DNA of 64,000 nucleotides from Apostichopus japonicus (lineage: Eukaryota; Echinodermata; Holothuroidea; Aspidochirotida; Stichopodidae). The notes under the pieces are model-generated. The model was not told the DNA's origin. It saw only the letters and a program-made list of their open reading frames with translations, and ran no database searches. The stretch is from positions 16,265,001 to 16,329,000 of the forward strand of contig NC_092568.1 in the NCBI RefSeq assembly GCF_037975245.1. The letters are read 5' to 3'. Position numbers and translations under genes: made by a program. Within the stretch, counting starts at the first letter, position 1; each line of letters opens with the position of its first letter. Positions 10,969 to 24,978 of the stretch are shown here, piece by piece.

Positions 10969-13900
10969 ACAACACATGCTATTTCCTACTACTGAAAGTT
11001 TTATCAGATGTATGTATTCTGCACAAGACACAACAACTTACAGGCTTTACCAGCAACAAACATTAAAGCCATCAGCCACACTCATAGCACTAAATACCCT
11101 CACTCAGTCACCCTATAATGTATACAGTGACCTGGTACCTTGTTACTGTCACTTAGCACTGTCCCACCTGAAGACAAGTTACTCCACTACTACTGGCACC
11201 CCAACCTTTCCCTCATTCGAATATCCAACAGTTTCGAGACTATATGTGAATATAAAGTGGAAAGTTAATGATGATTTTCTTTGCTGTTGGTTAGGATAAA
11301 CCTTCCTGAATAAGCCTCAGTCCCTTTATATTCCACACTAATCAGGTGCGCTTACTTTAATTCAAATAATAGGAAAACACTTCAAGTCTTCAAGATTCCC
11401 ATTGTGCTTTGCATGTAATTAATGCAAACAAAAAACATTTTTTGCAAGTCAATTTTTTTTACAAAGTGAAAAATAAAATAAAATGTTACATTGCTACTTA
11501 ATGTTCTTTGGGTGGAAAACTCCAGGATGGGCAGCTCATCTTAAACAACTGCATGCAACCCCCTAAAGGTGGGGGAGGGGGGGGTTGGAGGGTTGATAAA
11601 ACTTTTGAGAAATTGATAAACAAATGAAGAAAGACATAAACAATTCTAAAAGAATAAAAAAAAAAAAATTAATAACTCTTGTCACTACTACAGTAGTAGA
11701 TACACTCAATGATCTCTAATAGGTGACAGGCCAGCTAAAGATCTTTTAAGTATAACTTTACTATTATTGTTTAAGCAATTACAAACTCTTGACTAGTGAT
11801 TGTCTGCCCTAAGCATTTTACTCCTTTGAAATACTCCAATTTTCCAGCATTTGTTGCATGGACACAGTTGTTCAGCTGTACTGGATTGTTATTCCGGGTG
11901 TGTGGGGGGGGGGGGGTATTATTGTTTTTGCTATAGTCTTTGTCTTATTTGTATGTAATTGTGTATTTTGCTTTATAGTACTTTTGATTGGTCTCTTTCT
12001 CTGTATTTTAGAGAGCGAAGCACCCCATCAAGCCTGCAAGGGTTTATTGTTCCACTTCCTTCACTTCATGTATTATTCACTACTGAATGTTATTTGTAAA
12101 CATTTAAAATGCATGTTGTAAAACAAAACAAATAATATGAACCCCTTCCCCCTCTATTACAGAGTTCTCTTCCACTGTACATGTAACAAAATCAGATCAA
12201 ACAGGCAATAATTTATACCCCAACATGAGAGCTTTTAGATCCCAAAATGAGACAATCTTTGCCCTTATCAATTCTAGAGGCTATTACTAACTCTCATGAA
12301 GAGACTGCTCCTACTTGGGGTAAAGAAATGTCACCGTAGGTCAGAATTGCCTAGTGGCACAGCCAGATGATGTCTGCTACTTATCAGCTGCAAATCTCCC
12401 ACTGTTTCGCTAACACATTGAATTTTCCACTGACATTTAAGTTGACACTCTCAAGCATGCCTTCCTGAGCAGTTACCTTTTAGATTTACGTAATTGAAGC
12501 ATTCAAACACTTTCTGCTGATTTCCCAGGGTCCTGATCTGACAAACGCCTTAAGTTGCCGCAAAATTTTCCTAATGAACTGGAGGTGTTGAATTAAGTAT
12601 TTGTTTCTCTCTGTGACTAAATGAAGCCTTGAACTATATCAAGAGTAAAACCAGTCCATCATCATCACAGTTAACAGGACAACTTTCACAGAACATTTTG
12701 CCTGGAACGAGTTGTTCCTGTGAGTCTTCTAGATTACTGGCTGCATCCATGAACTGCGGACATTGTATGTCAGTTATATTGGGGGAAACCAGTACAAATT
12801 ACATATACGAGAGATGCAGTATGTGAGGTATTTTACACTATAATCTGGTGTAACCATGTGAAAGCAATGATGAATTCAGTCATTTATTTCATAGACTTGT
12901 AAATGAAACAAAATGACATCAAACCATTACATTTGTGTGATTCCAAATTTGCAATATATTGGATAAGGGTAATGGTCACTAAAGTACCAATGCATGTATG
13001 CATAGATCTACCTGCACTTATCTTATTATGTACCTGTTTAGTGTTTACATATGTTAAGTCACATGATCTTCAGCAATGCATCTGATTACAGCATCAAGGG
13101 AATGTGCTTGATATATATGTATTATAATGTGTGTGAACATAGTGCTAATTTGCTAAGTCAAACAAAGCCTTAAATTCTATGTGTGTCATACAGAGTTATT
13201 TAGTGCATAAACTTATTAAGTACAGGATAATATTAACAAGTTCCTGCTATTTGTAGATTTTTATGTTCCATCAGCAAATGTTTGAAGTATTGCTCGAAAT
13301 ATAACGTCAATTGATCAACAAAGACAATCTACTGGACATTTTCATCACTTTATTAGTTTCCGTGTGGATGATGAGTCCATTGAAATTTCAAAGATTTTGT
13401 CAGATGAGACTATTGCACTAGTAACATTTATCACTTCCAACCTTCAACAACATCAGAAATGTTCACAACCTATTTGCTTTTTTTCCCTACAAAACTTAAC
13501 CGGTTGGGGATGCATTGAGGTGCATTACTATTAGTCTTGCACACAGCACATTCAATAAATGCTATGAATAAATTGAACAAGAGTAATTTCAAAACATTCT
13601 GTAAATGTCAATGTAAATAGTCCAATACTGTATCACATACTGTGTCATTATATGGATAACATACTAGCTTATAATGTACTAGCATGTCAATGTATCTTAA
13701 GCTATCTCACCTACATGATTATCACCTCAATAAATGTACATTATATTTTGAAATTTGAACTTAATCTCTGTTAATGTTATTTCTGAGCTCACAATACACT
13801 TCGAACCATCAAAATCTATATACAATGGTTCAATTTTGGGTTCTTTGGTGATACTTATATGAACTATAATTGCCAACTGATGAGAAATATGTGTTACAAG

Positions 13901-15486
13901 TCATCCGACTGTTCCCATAACGATATGTGACTGGTCAGCAATGTAAACAAATTGTCCTCCAGGCACATTATATCTCCCTTCCCTCTTTTCCTTGCACACT
14001 ACCGATCCATACCACTTTCAAATCTCTGATGCAGATTTACAGTAAACTATCCAGAAATCTGGAAACATTACATCCTTTTGGCGAGACAAATTTGTAAACC
14101 AGGTATACTAACGGTAGCTTTGTCTGTCCCTGGTTTCAACTCGATATGTCCTTCAATCAGATATAAGACTGTAAGATTATGTATGAATGAATAAAATCAA
14201 TATATCCATCAGCATCTCGTTAAAAACCTTCACAAATTATAGAACCACATCATCGAATCACAGAACATTAACAATGGTTGACTCGACATCACCAAGGAAT
14301 AGAACCATTTTCCTATTGAATGCATGATACCTGCACATTAATTATCAAACATGAGCAATCCCCTTCCCCCCACCCCCCAACAAATTTTGGAAGGAAAAAC
14401 AACACAACTTCATCTGCTTCCAAAATTTCTGTCCACAAAGTAAACATAACCTTGATTTCAAACGTTCCAAGCAGAAGAAATCAATAGTGTACTCAATAGT
14501 TGTCAGCATCAAGCTTCTTTAGAAATATATATGCTATATTATGAATGGAGTAGTGGTAGGCTATGCAATGGGTATACCAACAGTATATACTGTAAGTCGT
14601 CACTGGAGGTATAAAAATATCAATCACAACGATGACATCAAAAAGTAATTTAGTAATGATTTAACTAATTTTGACGATTAAATAGTGAGCAATTAAGTTA
14701 GAAGTAGTTTACATCAAACATAACTTTGTTATAATAAAGAATGGATTCATCGGGAACTGTTCTCTTAATGGTAAAATCTCCACAAATTTGTTTCAACTCA
14801 CAGAGCTTTCTGTTAATTATGTTAAAACTGATGTTATTTGCAAGTGTTGTGGTCACTGGTCATCATTCTCCCTACCCATATCATGTTTCTTCTTGTTTTC
14901 AAAATTTTTCATCCTGACAAACTAAGAGGATGCCAGTTCAAATATGAACATCCTGTTAAATGTGATCATTTTTCACAACAATTGGATCAGAAAAAAATCC
15001 TCCATTAATAAAAGAGAAGAAGAGCATATAAAGGAGTGACAAAAGTGTGTAGGGACTTATTTTTTCTAATTATGAGTGTTTGAGTGTATTATGAGTGTAT
15101 TTTTTCTAATTATCTTAGCACCTATGATGGCTTTTTGAGCAAATAGTAGCGAGATAAAGGTCTAGGTGCTAATTTTACCTGGTCAAACAATTACAATGCT
15201 TGCAAATATCATCTTTGAGGGAAATATTTTATTGACAACATTTCCAGGCAGAATGGGTTACTTTATCATCAATTCTAGATGTAGTAATATTTCATACAGT
15301 AATGTACTGGTGACATAGAGTGGGCAATACATCAGTTCTTTTACATCTGAGGGTCACAACTTTGCCAACTTTGGGTCCACTTCGGTAAAGTGTGGTGGAC
15401 AGATAAACAGACACATAGTCTACACAGACAGACTAAAGGTGGATATATCATAAAACTTACTGGTTTATATATTTACGAGTGACGAG
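10969..15486. other. Intergenic DNA, no gene seen
   Basis: AT-rich sequence with a G run near 11568-11585 and another near 11904-11915. No splice-bounded exon or protein domain is recognisable, and the open frames (up to about 126 codons) look like chance. It may be part of a 5' intron of copy A if the candidate exon near 17.3 kb is real. Confidence 0.5.
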
Positions 15487-15732
15487 CTTACCTGTCTCCT
15501 CACAACCTATGCACCTCATTCTACCGTGTCTAGTATGCCCTGGTAATCTTTTAACACTGTGCACCCTCAGCGACTGGCTCCTCCAGTCGTTGCCCTTCCT
15601 TCCTTTGGTTGGTAGAATGAGAAGGGCAACTACCGGAGGAGCCGGTTGCTGAGGGTGCACAGTGTTAAAAGATTACCAGGGCATACTAGACACGGTAGAA
15701 TGAGGTGCATAGGTTGTGAGGAGACAGGTAAG
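15487..15732. mobile_element. Foldback (long inverted repeat) element
   Basis: Outer arms of 84 bp (15487-15570 and 15649-15732) are perfect reverse complements by eye. The inner arms continue with scattered mismatches (CTCCTCCAGTCGTTGCCCTTC against its partner), leaving a loop of about 20 bp. The whole can form one hairpin or cruciform. Single-arm relics occur at 6277, 9958, 20031 and 58853. No transposase frame is present and no clear target duplication was seen. Confidence 0.85.
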
Positions 15733-18700
15733 CGAGGAACAAAGTAAATACACCAGTTTAGTCCAAGCTAAAATTGTGGTACATATTTTATCTTTTATTG
15801 TACAAGATTACTCCAATATAGATCTATTTTATCAGTAAAATAGAACCATGAGTGGCAAAATCCTTGAGCAGACAATATTTTACCAAAGACTGAAATTTTG
15901 ACTGTCTGTATCAGAAGTGCATTCTCTTCACCTTAAGTGTGCAATATTTCAGACAATGTGTAAAACCTTCATAACCTGCCTTTGCATAAACTTATGTGGT
16001 AAATACGGCTAACATTCTAATAACATAGATCTGACACAAAACATTCAACTCCAAACTCAGGGAGTTGCAACAAGTTTTCAAACCAGATAAATTTCAATTC
16101 CCACCCACTTTTTAATATACCCAAGAAAATGAAATCGTTTATGGATTTCTGCACAACATTCATACAAAAGATTGTTATTATTAGTCTATTGCAACCAAAT
16201 TTCTTTCACTTAAAATTCAGTAATCTTGAATGACCCCATTGTACAGTACAAGTGTTAATTTAGCAGGTCCAAAACAAACAGTCGCTTTTCACGTGGGGGT
16301 GTAAGACTATCCAAGAAAACAACTTGGACTTCCATAGCTTGAGGTTTCTATCTCAGAGAAAAACAACTGTGAAAGAACTTTTGCTGTGGTTGTAAAATTC
16401 CGTAAAACTATTCAAGCAAAGAAGTTAACAACATGAACCCCAATAGGTCACCCTGTTACTCTCAAGAACAAAGTTCAAAAAGGCCTCATAGGACACCTCA
16501 AAGCTAACAATAAATTCATTTATTTGGGAATTTGCAAACAGACTTGCCTTGATTCTAAACAAAAGATGCTCATTAAGTCATAAGAAACAGAGTTGAATTT
16601 TGTGCAATATATACTGTACACATTAACAGCTCTCTACACAGCCACACATTCAAAGTTCAGCTCAGGAAATTGACACCACTTTCCATGTATTTTCCGTTAA
16701 ATTCTCACAACTATATTCTGTTGATCCGTTTCTAGTCATAGCTAACTTGGCAATAATTTCCCCAAGCCATTTAATTTATTCTAATCGTGTCATGTACGGC
16801 AGGGTAACTGTGGTCTCTTCTTTCACAGCCAATAATTTTAATCATAAAATTTTTTGGCTGAAGAAGTCATTGACTGGCTTCAAGCTTTCCTGGAGACACT
16901 CAAAATAGTGAGCAGATTTAAAATTATTAATGGCAGACTTTTCCTCACTAATTTGATGGTGTACTAAAACATTACCTGTTTGATGGAAGATGATTAAAAA
17001 TGTTGGTCCTATAATCACCAGAGATGTTGCATAATTTGAAAAGTGAGGCACAAAATTCTCAATCATTCAGAGTACAACCTCAGTGTTGTCATAGTCGCTA
17101 TAGAAACACTGCATACCATAGAAGCTGAAATGAAATTAAGATAAACAGTCGTTTTAATAATTGTAAAGTCTAGTAATGGTTTGGATTAAATCTGTCAAAC
17201 TGTGTAAACTATCACATAAACTTCTCTCGCTTATTTGTGGCTGACATAGCAATTACCTGCCATATGTATCCTTTCCCCGTGATCAAGCCGCCGGGAAGGA
17301 GTCGGTGAGGAGAGTGCAAAACAGATAGAGGGAGATGAGGAACTGTTCAACTGTTTCTGAGAGTGTTAGAATGTCAAGAATCCCGAAATCACAGCACGTG
17401 TGAATCGGTAGTAATCAGATGAGATCAGTGCGATGAAGAAAGAAAAAGAAAAACCTCATTGATTGGGCTATCCATGGATCTAAACACTGAAGGGTACTAT
17501 GTACAGTCACAATGCCTAGAAAATAAGACTGTTGTATTATGGTGTTGTATTGATTAACTTCAATGGAGATTGGAAGAAATGGAGATTCCTAAAATATTAA
17601 TGATGGGTACTTCAAGGCTATTTTTGAAATACGATAAGACCAGTCATCAATTACTGACGGTAAATGAATATATCATAGAAATGAGATGGAAACTAATATA
17701 GAAGCAAGCATTAAATATGTCGATAACCAAAATCATTTATATTGAAAGTAAAAACCTGTTTTTTGTTTTGTTTTCTTTTCGTACAAGGAAATGCCGCAGT
17801 CTGTTAATGTATAAGAGCTCAACATTCCACATGTGATCATGGTAAAATTTGTGGCTGTTGTTTCTGAACTTGAACTGGTGCCAAAAGTGAGAAATATTTG
17901 CAATTTATTCAAGGGAATATCCCATCCAACATTTGTATGATGAATAGTAATATGAGAGACTGTGGCAGCAATTCTATTATCCCTTCTCACTGAAGGCCGC
18001 AATAAACAGAAATGTGGCTGTTAGAGTGAACAATAGGAATGGACAAATTCCAATTTAGAACAACATGCTCTTCATGTCTCTTCACCTCCCACAAGGTTCT
18101 TCAGAGATATCTTTGCTGGCATTTTTCAAGTAATTGTAGGCTGCTAGACATGTTTTGTTTGGCTTTTAAAATAACGGTGTTTATAATTAAGTTTGAGTCT
18201 CAGTTAATGCTTTTAACAGGAAACAAGTTAACATCATCAATGTCATTTTGTCACTCTATACGTAATAGGCCTGGAAGACTTTTTGATGCTAAGCAGTCAC
18301 ATACTCATGTGTGAGAAGCTGAATGGCTTGTTACTACTGTAACACTTCACTTGGGTGGCTATCCAATGTACAGTTTTATCTCTTATTTGAATTATTTTGC
18401 AAAAAAAAAATATTAGATATGTATGAGGGAATCAACACAGAATGGATGATTCCTTCCAGTTGACCATTTGGAGATATTGTGCTTACAAGGTTTCCACAGT
18501 AAAACCTGAAACTCTCGAAAGGAAAACAAAAAACAGTTGGCAAATATTTATTCATAACATATGAGATGAATATTACTAGCTTGTTTCACATGCTCAGAGT
18601 CCTTTCGTGGAAACAGTTAAGGAAAAAGCCTCTTCTATTCTTTACATGTGATATATTTAACTCCTGAATAAATAGCCATGATTTCTATTTAATAAATTAC

Positions 18701-18811
18701 TCCATATTATAGATTAACCCTCTTCTGATTGCGTGGATATGAATTAACAGGTACCTTGTACAATATAACAATGATCAATGCTGTTTGCACAAACCTTGAT
18801 TGCTTTCATCT
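15733..18811. other. Intergenic DNA, mostly featureless
   Basis: No protein gene recognised. The only point of note is the short GC-richer patch with a splice donor at 17257-17340, listed separately. Confidence 0.5.
17257..17340 (-). promoter_or_regulatory. Candidate 5' noncoding exon or promoter patch for copy A
   Basis: A GC-richer patch in AT-rich surroundings (CTTCCCGGCGGCTTGATCAC on the minus strand) ends in CATATGGCAG followed by gtaatt, a good donor. Splicing to the copy A acceptor at 10520 would give a leader with a tiny upstream frame, ATG GCA G|GT CTG GAC AGA TAA, ahead of the main ATG. The upstream limit is unknown. This is inference from composition and one splice site; it could be chance. 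Confidence 0.25.
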
Positions 18812-19205
18812 AATATTGGCTATTTCATGTGTTACTGTATCTATTGGCTATTTCATGTGTTATTGTATCTATTGGCTATTTCATGTGTTATTGTATCTAT
18901 TGGCTATTTCATGTGTTACTGTATCTATTGGCTATTTCATGTGTTATTGTATCTATTGGCTATTTCATGTGTTACTGTATCTATTGCCTATTTCATGTGT
19001 TACTGTATCTATTGGCTATTTCATGTGTTAATGTATCTATTGAATATTTTATGTGTTACTGTATCTATTGGCTATTTCATGTTTTACTGTATCTATTGGC
19101 TATTTCATGTGTTCCTGTATCTATTGGCTATTTCATGTGTTACTGTATCTATTGGCTATTTCATGTGTTACTGTATCTACTGTACTGGTTATTTCATGTG
19201 TTATT
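18812..19205. repeat. 28-bp minisatellite
   Basis: About 14 tandem units of CTATTGGCTATTTCATGTGT plus TACTGTAT, period 28, with sparse point changes. Because 28 is not a multiple of three and the unit has no stop in any plus-strand frame, all three plus frames stay open, which produces overlapping spurious open frames. The last unit carries a small insertion. Confidence 0.95.
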
Positions 19206-20030
19206 GTATTAATATACAGTAGTTGCCTTTGATGACGCATTTCTCTCAGAAAGTCGTCCACGTCATGTCTCCAAAAGTTGGCACCAAACAAGACATATTG
19301 TACAATATTTTCTTTTGTGACTTATAAAAAGTAACAATGGTTTCTGGTTGTAATCATTAACACTATTTAGACCTGTCAGTGTGACTGTGTGAGCATGATC
19401 ACATCCTTTGTTATTTGTCCTTTGTCGAGGTTTCCAGGTTATGAATACACATATTCTACTCAGGTATCCTATAATGAAAGTCCTAATACTTTACTATGGC
19501 ATTATTGCAGTCACATGGCATGACCTCACAAGGTTTTCTGATCTGGCAAAATCTGTTTATAACAATACAATCAATATCATAACCACTATAGCTATACTGT
19601 GGACAACTATACATTCTTCTACAAAGTAGCACCCCTTATGAGTTGAGTTGATTGGGTATATCATATTAATTATTATTTATAAAAAATATCTCTCAACACT
19701 AACATGACATCACAATGCAGTGAATTAGCTTAATTCATCAAAGTTCTGTTTACCTAATTAAAATTTGAAGAATATCATATTGGACTTTGGCATGTACATG
19801 CATGTAGATACTGTATGTTAAGAATTTCTGAGTGATAACATTTCGTAGAAAGGCATAGAATCATGAATTAGTCAGAATCAAGAGTTAATGTTCATTAGAT
19901 TGTACATGAGCTATTAGGATACACATCTTAGTTGGATACATTGTGATCTTCCTTTGAGTAATAACCTGATGGTTTGGTAGAGTTTTCCAAACTTAGTAAC
20001 CAACATTAAAAGGCTGCTTTAGAGAAAAGT

Positions 20031-20090
20031 CATGGTAGAACGAGAGTGCTAAGGTTGTGGGGAGACAGGTAAACCAGGAGTGAAGTAAAT
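20031..20090 (+). repeat. Relic of the foldback repeat family
   Basis: Contains ggtagaacgagagtgct, aaggttgtggggagacaggt and a diverged aaaccaggagtgaagtaaat tail, matching the outer arm of the 15.5-kb foldback and the 6.3-kb relic. Confidence 0.65.
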
Positions 20091-20810
20091 AAAAATAAAA
20101 AGATATTTTGAAACCAATCATCAAATACAAACTGCAAGTCTTACCAGCCTTAAAGTATTAATTAAACACAGCCCAGTGTGGGCTCAACCTTTCAACTCTC
20201 CCTACTCTAACTCAGCTATCATACTGTACTTTACATGTTGGTTCAGTTAGTACAATCACCCTGTCGGGAAGGACACATCTGAAAGAAACCTCACCAAAGA
20301 AATGTTTATGGAATTTGACTGTTTTTGCAATGTGACTCCGATGCAGTCTAAGCTGAGACGGGCTGCAACCAATGGCTGGCTACATGTGGGAAAAAATGAT
20401 ATTGCATCATTTTGGGGGAAGGTGGGAGGGAGACGAGGAGAAAAGATGAAAAAAGGGAGATAGAGCTGCACAGAGGAGATAAAGAGGAAAAGAACTACAG
20501 TAGGATAATCAAGAGAGTGCTTTCCTACAGTAGTTGGACAACAACTATTTGGGAATTGCTAAAGTAGAACAGCATACAATCTCTTTGTGTACTAGCGTAC
20601 AACGTAATCACTCCACCTCTGACATGCCACTTTCAAGATTTACAGCTTAAAAGTCTACTTCGACTAGAAGGAAGCTGCTACATTATTACACAGGGGCAGA
20701 TCCAGGGAAGGGCCCATCCCCCTCCCATTTTGAAAAACCTAGCTACAAACATAAATGTCATAATAACAAGATATTCCATGAACACAATTTAGCACCCTTT
20801 GTGTGCGTAC

Positions 20811-20960
20811 TTGCCTTCCTTTTGGCCGCTGGTTTCTTGCTAGATCGGTAATAACTTGGATATATACTGATACTTTCCTGTAGACTGATATCTGATAGGA
20901 GATCAAGGTAGTCAACTACAGAGACTGATTCTGAGACTTTTGACATTGACAGCAAATGTA
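20811..20960 (-). other. Weak candidate exon, unknown product
   Basis: A minus-strand open segment reads SKVSESVSVVDYLDLLSDIS, then LQESISIYPSYYRSSKKPAAKRKA, followed by a gtacgc donor-like site. The acidic-to-basic composition and the KKPAAKRK cluster resemble a nuclear-protein tail, but I recognise no family and the acceptor is ambiguous. It could be chance. Confidence 0.15.
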
Positions 20961-23029
20961 TGCAGCTATCGGTCACTGAACCTCCCTCCTTGAGAACAGC
21001 TATTTAGATTAAACCATGACCAATCATTTGAATTTTATTCCATTCTCAAGGACGATAACAACGCAGTTCACTCTAGTTTCAATCAGTTTCATTTCTCTTC
21101 AAATGATAAGCAAAACACTACAAATATTAAAATTTCCTGTTTGCCTTTGGCATGTTATGAGTAAAATTAGAGAAAACGTTATGGACAACTGATTTTTGGT
21201 ATTTTGTATTTTTTTTTTTTATTGCAAGTGCAATCGTACAATTTGCTGAGAAATCTTCATTTGTTGAGATAGTCTACAAGGGTTTCCTATCTTGATCCAT
21301 TGCGATCTTATTGGACCAAGTTAGTAATGAAAGGTACCCAGCTAAGACACATATATTAAGACAAAACCAGCTGAATGGAGGAGTTTTTATACAACCAAAC
21401 AAATTATCTTCACAAGGCTCCAAACTCTTTCTCTCTGTGGTAAAAATATTTGTAGTACATGTACAGTATCTGAAGCTATACTGTGATTAATTCGAGTCAC
21501 TTTGCCTCATTCTGGAGGAGTTATCACACACAAGACACAACTGAATTTTTTCCCTAAATCACAGGTTCTTTGTAAATGCAACCACTTGGCTGCTCCTCCT
21601 TTCAAATTGTTAACAACCCCATCTTATCTCACAAGGAAAATTTTGTGTCCCACACTTTCCATGTTGTTTCCGTCACAACTTATACTGGCTGCTTGCATCG
21701 TACCTGGTGCATAGCTTGTCAACAAAATATTACTAGACAGACTATTTTATTATATACTTTCAGGTACGTTTTCAGCCTTCATCCATCCATTACTGTACCA
21801 GACGATTGCTGCTACAATCTTCGTTGTGAATCTACAACTCTAATAATAATATTATTAATAAATAGGAATACTACACCAACATAATTTCAAAAAATGCTAT
21901 GGTGGCCCTTTAACTTTGAATAACAGGAAACTGGAAACTCACCAGTGGGAAGTGGTATATTATTTCAGTAGGAAGTAAGGAACACAGTTATTAGGATAGA
22001 AAGGAACGAAAAAGATGCAAACCAAATCTGGAATGAAGGATTCTCTCACAGACTCACTATTAAATAGTGTTTTACTGTTAGAATCAATTTAAGGGAAGGT
22101 TAACAAGGTAAGCGCTTGAACATGAAGCAATAGATAATTAAACTGATCATAATTAGGGAGGGGGTACTACGACTACTGATTTAGGATTTTCTTTTGCCAT
22201 AAAATTTTCATCTCTACTTGATGACAACTTGTCCTAACAAAGCATTTTTCAGTATGTTCACTACTCAGTTTCATTTAATGGAGAAAAATTTGGGCAAAAT
22301 TTGGCAAATGCAAACTTTGCTGGAGATTTTGTGATTAAAATCTGCCTGTGAAAATGTGTTTGGATGACAAATTGCTAATTGCTAATATACTAAAGCTTGT
22401 CTGGTGCAAAAAACAACAATGCTGGGTGTATCTTAGTTTGATCTATCATAATCTTATTTGAGTAATAGTCTATGGAATTTCAAAATTTTGTTCACTCAAC
22501 CCAAACCGCTGCTTGAATTTCTGACACTAACAGCATAACAACTTCCACCGTGGCTAATAAAGCCCCCATGCAAGGACATGAATGTTATCATTATTGCAAA
22601 ATTGCATTTAACATAAATTACAGCAATCATTAGACTTGTCCCATGTAAATGATAGTCCCTGGAGGGATGCAAGTTCAACGGAAGTATAATGTGTTGAAGA
22701 ATATTAATTAAGCTTTGGGCGCCCCTGGATCTATCTCATCCAAGAAGCTCTGCAGTTTGTAGTCATCCCGGAGAAATTAATATTGAATAGATATTCTGTG
22801 GAATTCAACACCAACAGGGAAATAAACCTCCAGACACAAAGTAAATAACCAGCAACACTAAATGAAACTTTAACATGCTGAAATTGCACAAATGAGCAAC
22901 TCCCACAGCTTGTGTCAGCAATATCACCCCAAAAGGAAGGGTTTTTGAGTAGCTTTGGCATCAACTGCTCAAATGAGGATACACTACAAACATGTGCCAA
23001 CTATTCCCACTTATGCAGTGATGGACATA

Positions 23030-24978
23030 GATGGGCATACCATTACAAAGAATAGACAAGATGGATATATCTTTACAATAAATAGACAAGATGGACGTAC
23101 CTTTAAGAAACATAGACAAGATGGAGACACCTTTACAAAGAATAGACAAGATGGACATACCTTTACAATGAATAGACAAGATGGACATATCTTTACAAAC
23201 GATAGACAAGATGGAGAAACCTTTACAAAGAATAGTCAAGATGGGCATATCTTTACAAAGCATAGACAAGATGGAGAAACCTTTACAAAGAATAGACAAG
23301 ATAGAATACCTTTACAAAGAATAGACAAGATGGAGAAACCTTTACAAAGAATAGACAAGATGGACATACCTTTACAAAGAAAGACTAGATCTATGGACAT
23401 ATCTTCACAAAGAATAGACAAGATGGGAATATCTTTACAAAGATTACACAAGATGGACATATCTTTACAAAGCATAGACAAGATGGACATACCTTTACAA
23501 AGAATAGACAAGATGGAGAAAACTTGACAAAGAATAGACAAGATGGAATACCTTTACAAAGAATAGACAAGATGGACATACCTTTACAAAGAAAAGACTA
23601 GATGGACATATCTTTACAAAGAATAGACACGATGGGAATACCTTTACAAAGATTAGACAAGATGGAAAAACCTTCACAAAGAATATACAAGATGGACATA
23701 CCTTTACAAAGAATATACAAGATGGAGAAACCTTTACAAAGAATAGACAAGATGGACATATCTTTACAAAGCATTGACAAAATGGACATACCTTTACAAA
23801 CAATAGACAAGATGGAGAAACCTTTACAAAGAATAGACAAGATGGACATACCTTTACAAAGAATATACAAGATGGAGAAACCTTTACAAAGTATAGACAA
23901 GATGGACATATCTTTACAAAGCATAGACAAAATGGACATACCTTTACAAAGAATAGACAAGAAGGAATACCTTTACAAAGAATATACAAGATGGAGAAAC
24001 CTTTACAAAGAATAGACAAGATGGACATATCTTTACAAAGAAAAGACTAGATGGACATATCTTTACAAAGAATAGACAAGATGGGAATATCTTTACAAAG
24101 ATTAGACAAGATGGACATATCTTTACAAAGCATAAACAAGATGGAGACACCTTTACAAAGAATGGACAAGATGGAGAAACCTTTACAAAGAATAGAGAAG
24201 ATGGAGAAACCTTTACAAAGAATAGACAAGATGGAATACCTTTACAAAGAATAGACAAGATGGAGAAACCTTTACAAAGAATAGACAAGATGGACATACC
24301 TTTACAAAGAAAAGACAAGATGGAGAAACCTTTACAAAGAATAGACAAGATGGAATACCTTTACAAAGAATAGACAAGATGGAGAAACCTTTACAAAGAA
24401 TAGACAAGATGGACATATCTTTACAAAGCATAGACAAAATGGACATACCTTTACAAAGAATAGACAAGATGGAATACCTTTACAAAGAATATACAAGAAG
24501 GGCATACCTTTACAAAGAAAATACTAGATGGACACATCTTTACAAAGAATAGACAAGATGGACATACCTTTACAAAGAATAGACAAGATGGAGAAACCTT
24601 TACAAAGAATAGACAAGATGGAATACCTTTACAAAGAATAGACAAGATGGAGAAACGTTTACAAAGAATAGACAAGATGGACATATCTTTACAAAGCATA
24701 GACAAAATGGACATACCTTTACAAAGAATAGACAAGATGGAGAAACCTTTACAAAGAATAGACAAGATGGACATACCTTTACAAAGAATATACAACATGG
24801 AGAAACCTTTACAAAGAATAGACAAGATGGACATATCTTTACAAAGCATAGACAAAATGGACATACCTTTACAAAGAATAGACAAGATGGAGAAACCTTT
24901 ACAAAGAATAGACAAGATGGACATACCTTTACAAAGAATAGACAGGATGGACATATCTTTACAAAGAATAGTCAAGAT
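23030..24978. repeat. 30-bp minisatellite, left block
   Basis: About 65 tandem units of consensus GACATACCTTTACAAAGAAT plus AGACAAGATG. Most are 30 bp, some 29 bp. The variable part alternates among GACATACC, GACATATC, GAGAAACC and GAATACC, and a second site toggles between GAATAGACAAG and GCATAGACAAA. In places five units form a 150-bp higher-order repeat (for example between about 24680 and 24830, and between 23755 and 23905). Units of ten codons keep frames open on both strands. Confidence 0.95.

Larger units (their letters stand above)
19206..23029. other. Intergenic DNA, no confident gene
   Basis: AT-rich sequence containing a foldback relic (20031-20090) and one weak candidate exon (20811-20960), listed separately. 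Nothing else was recognised. Confidence 0.5.

Noticed and set aside
10919-11299. 126-codon plus-strand frame
   Set aside because: Starts within a SINE and shows no domain; composition looks like chance AT-rich sequence.
18729-19222. Three overlapping 100-140 codon hydrophobic frames
   Set aside because: All come from the 28-bp minisatellite; its period is not a multiple of three, so every frame reads the same repeat.
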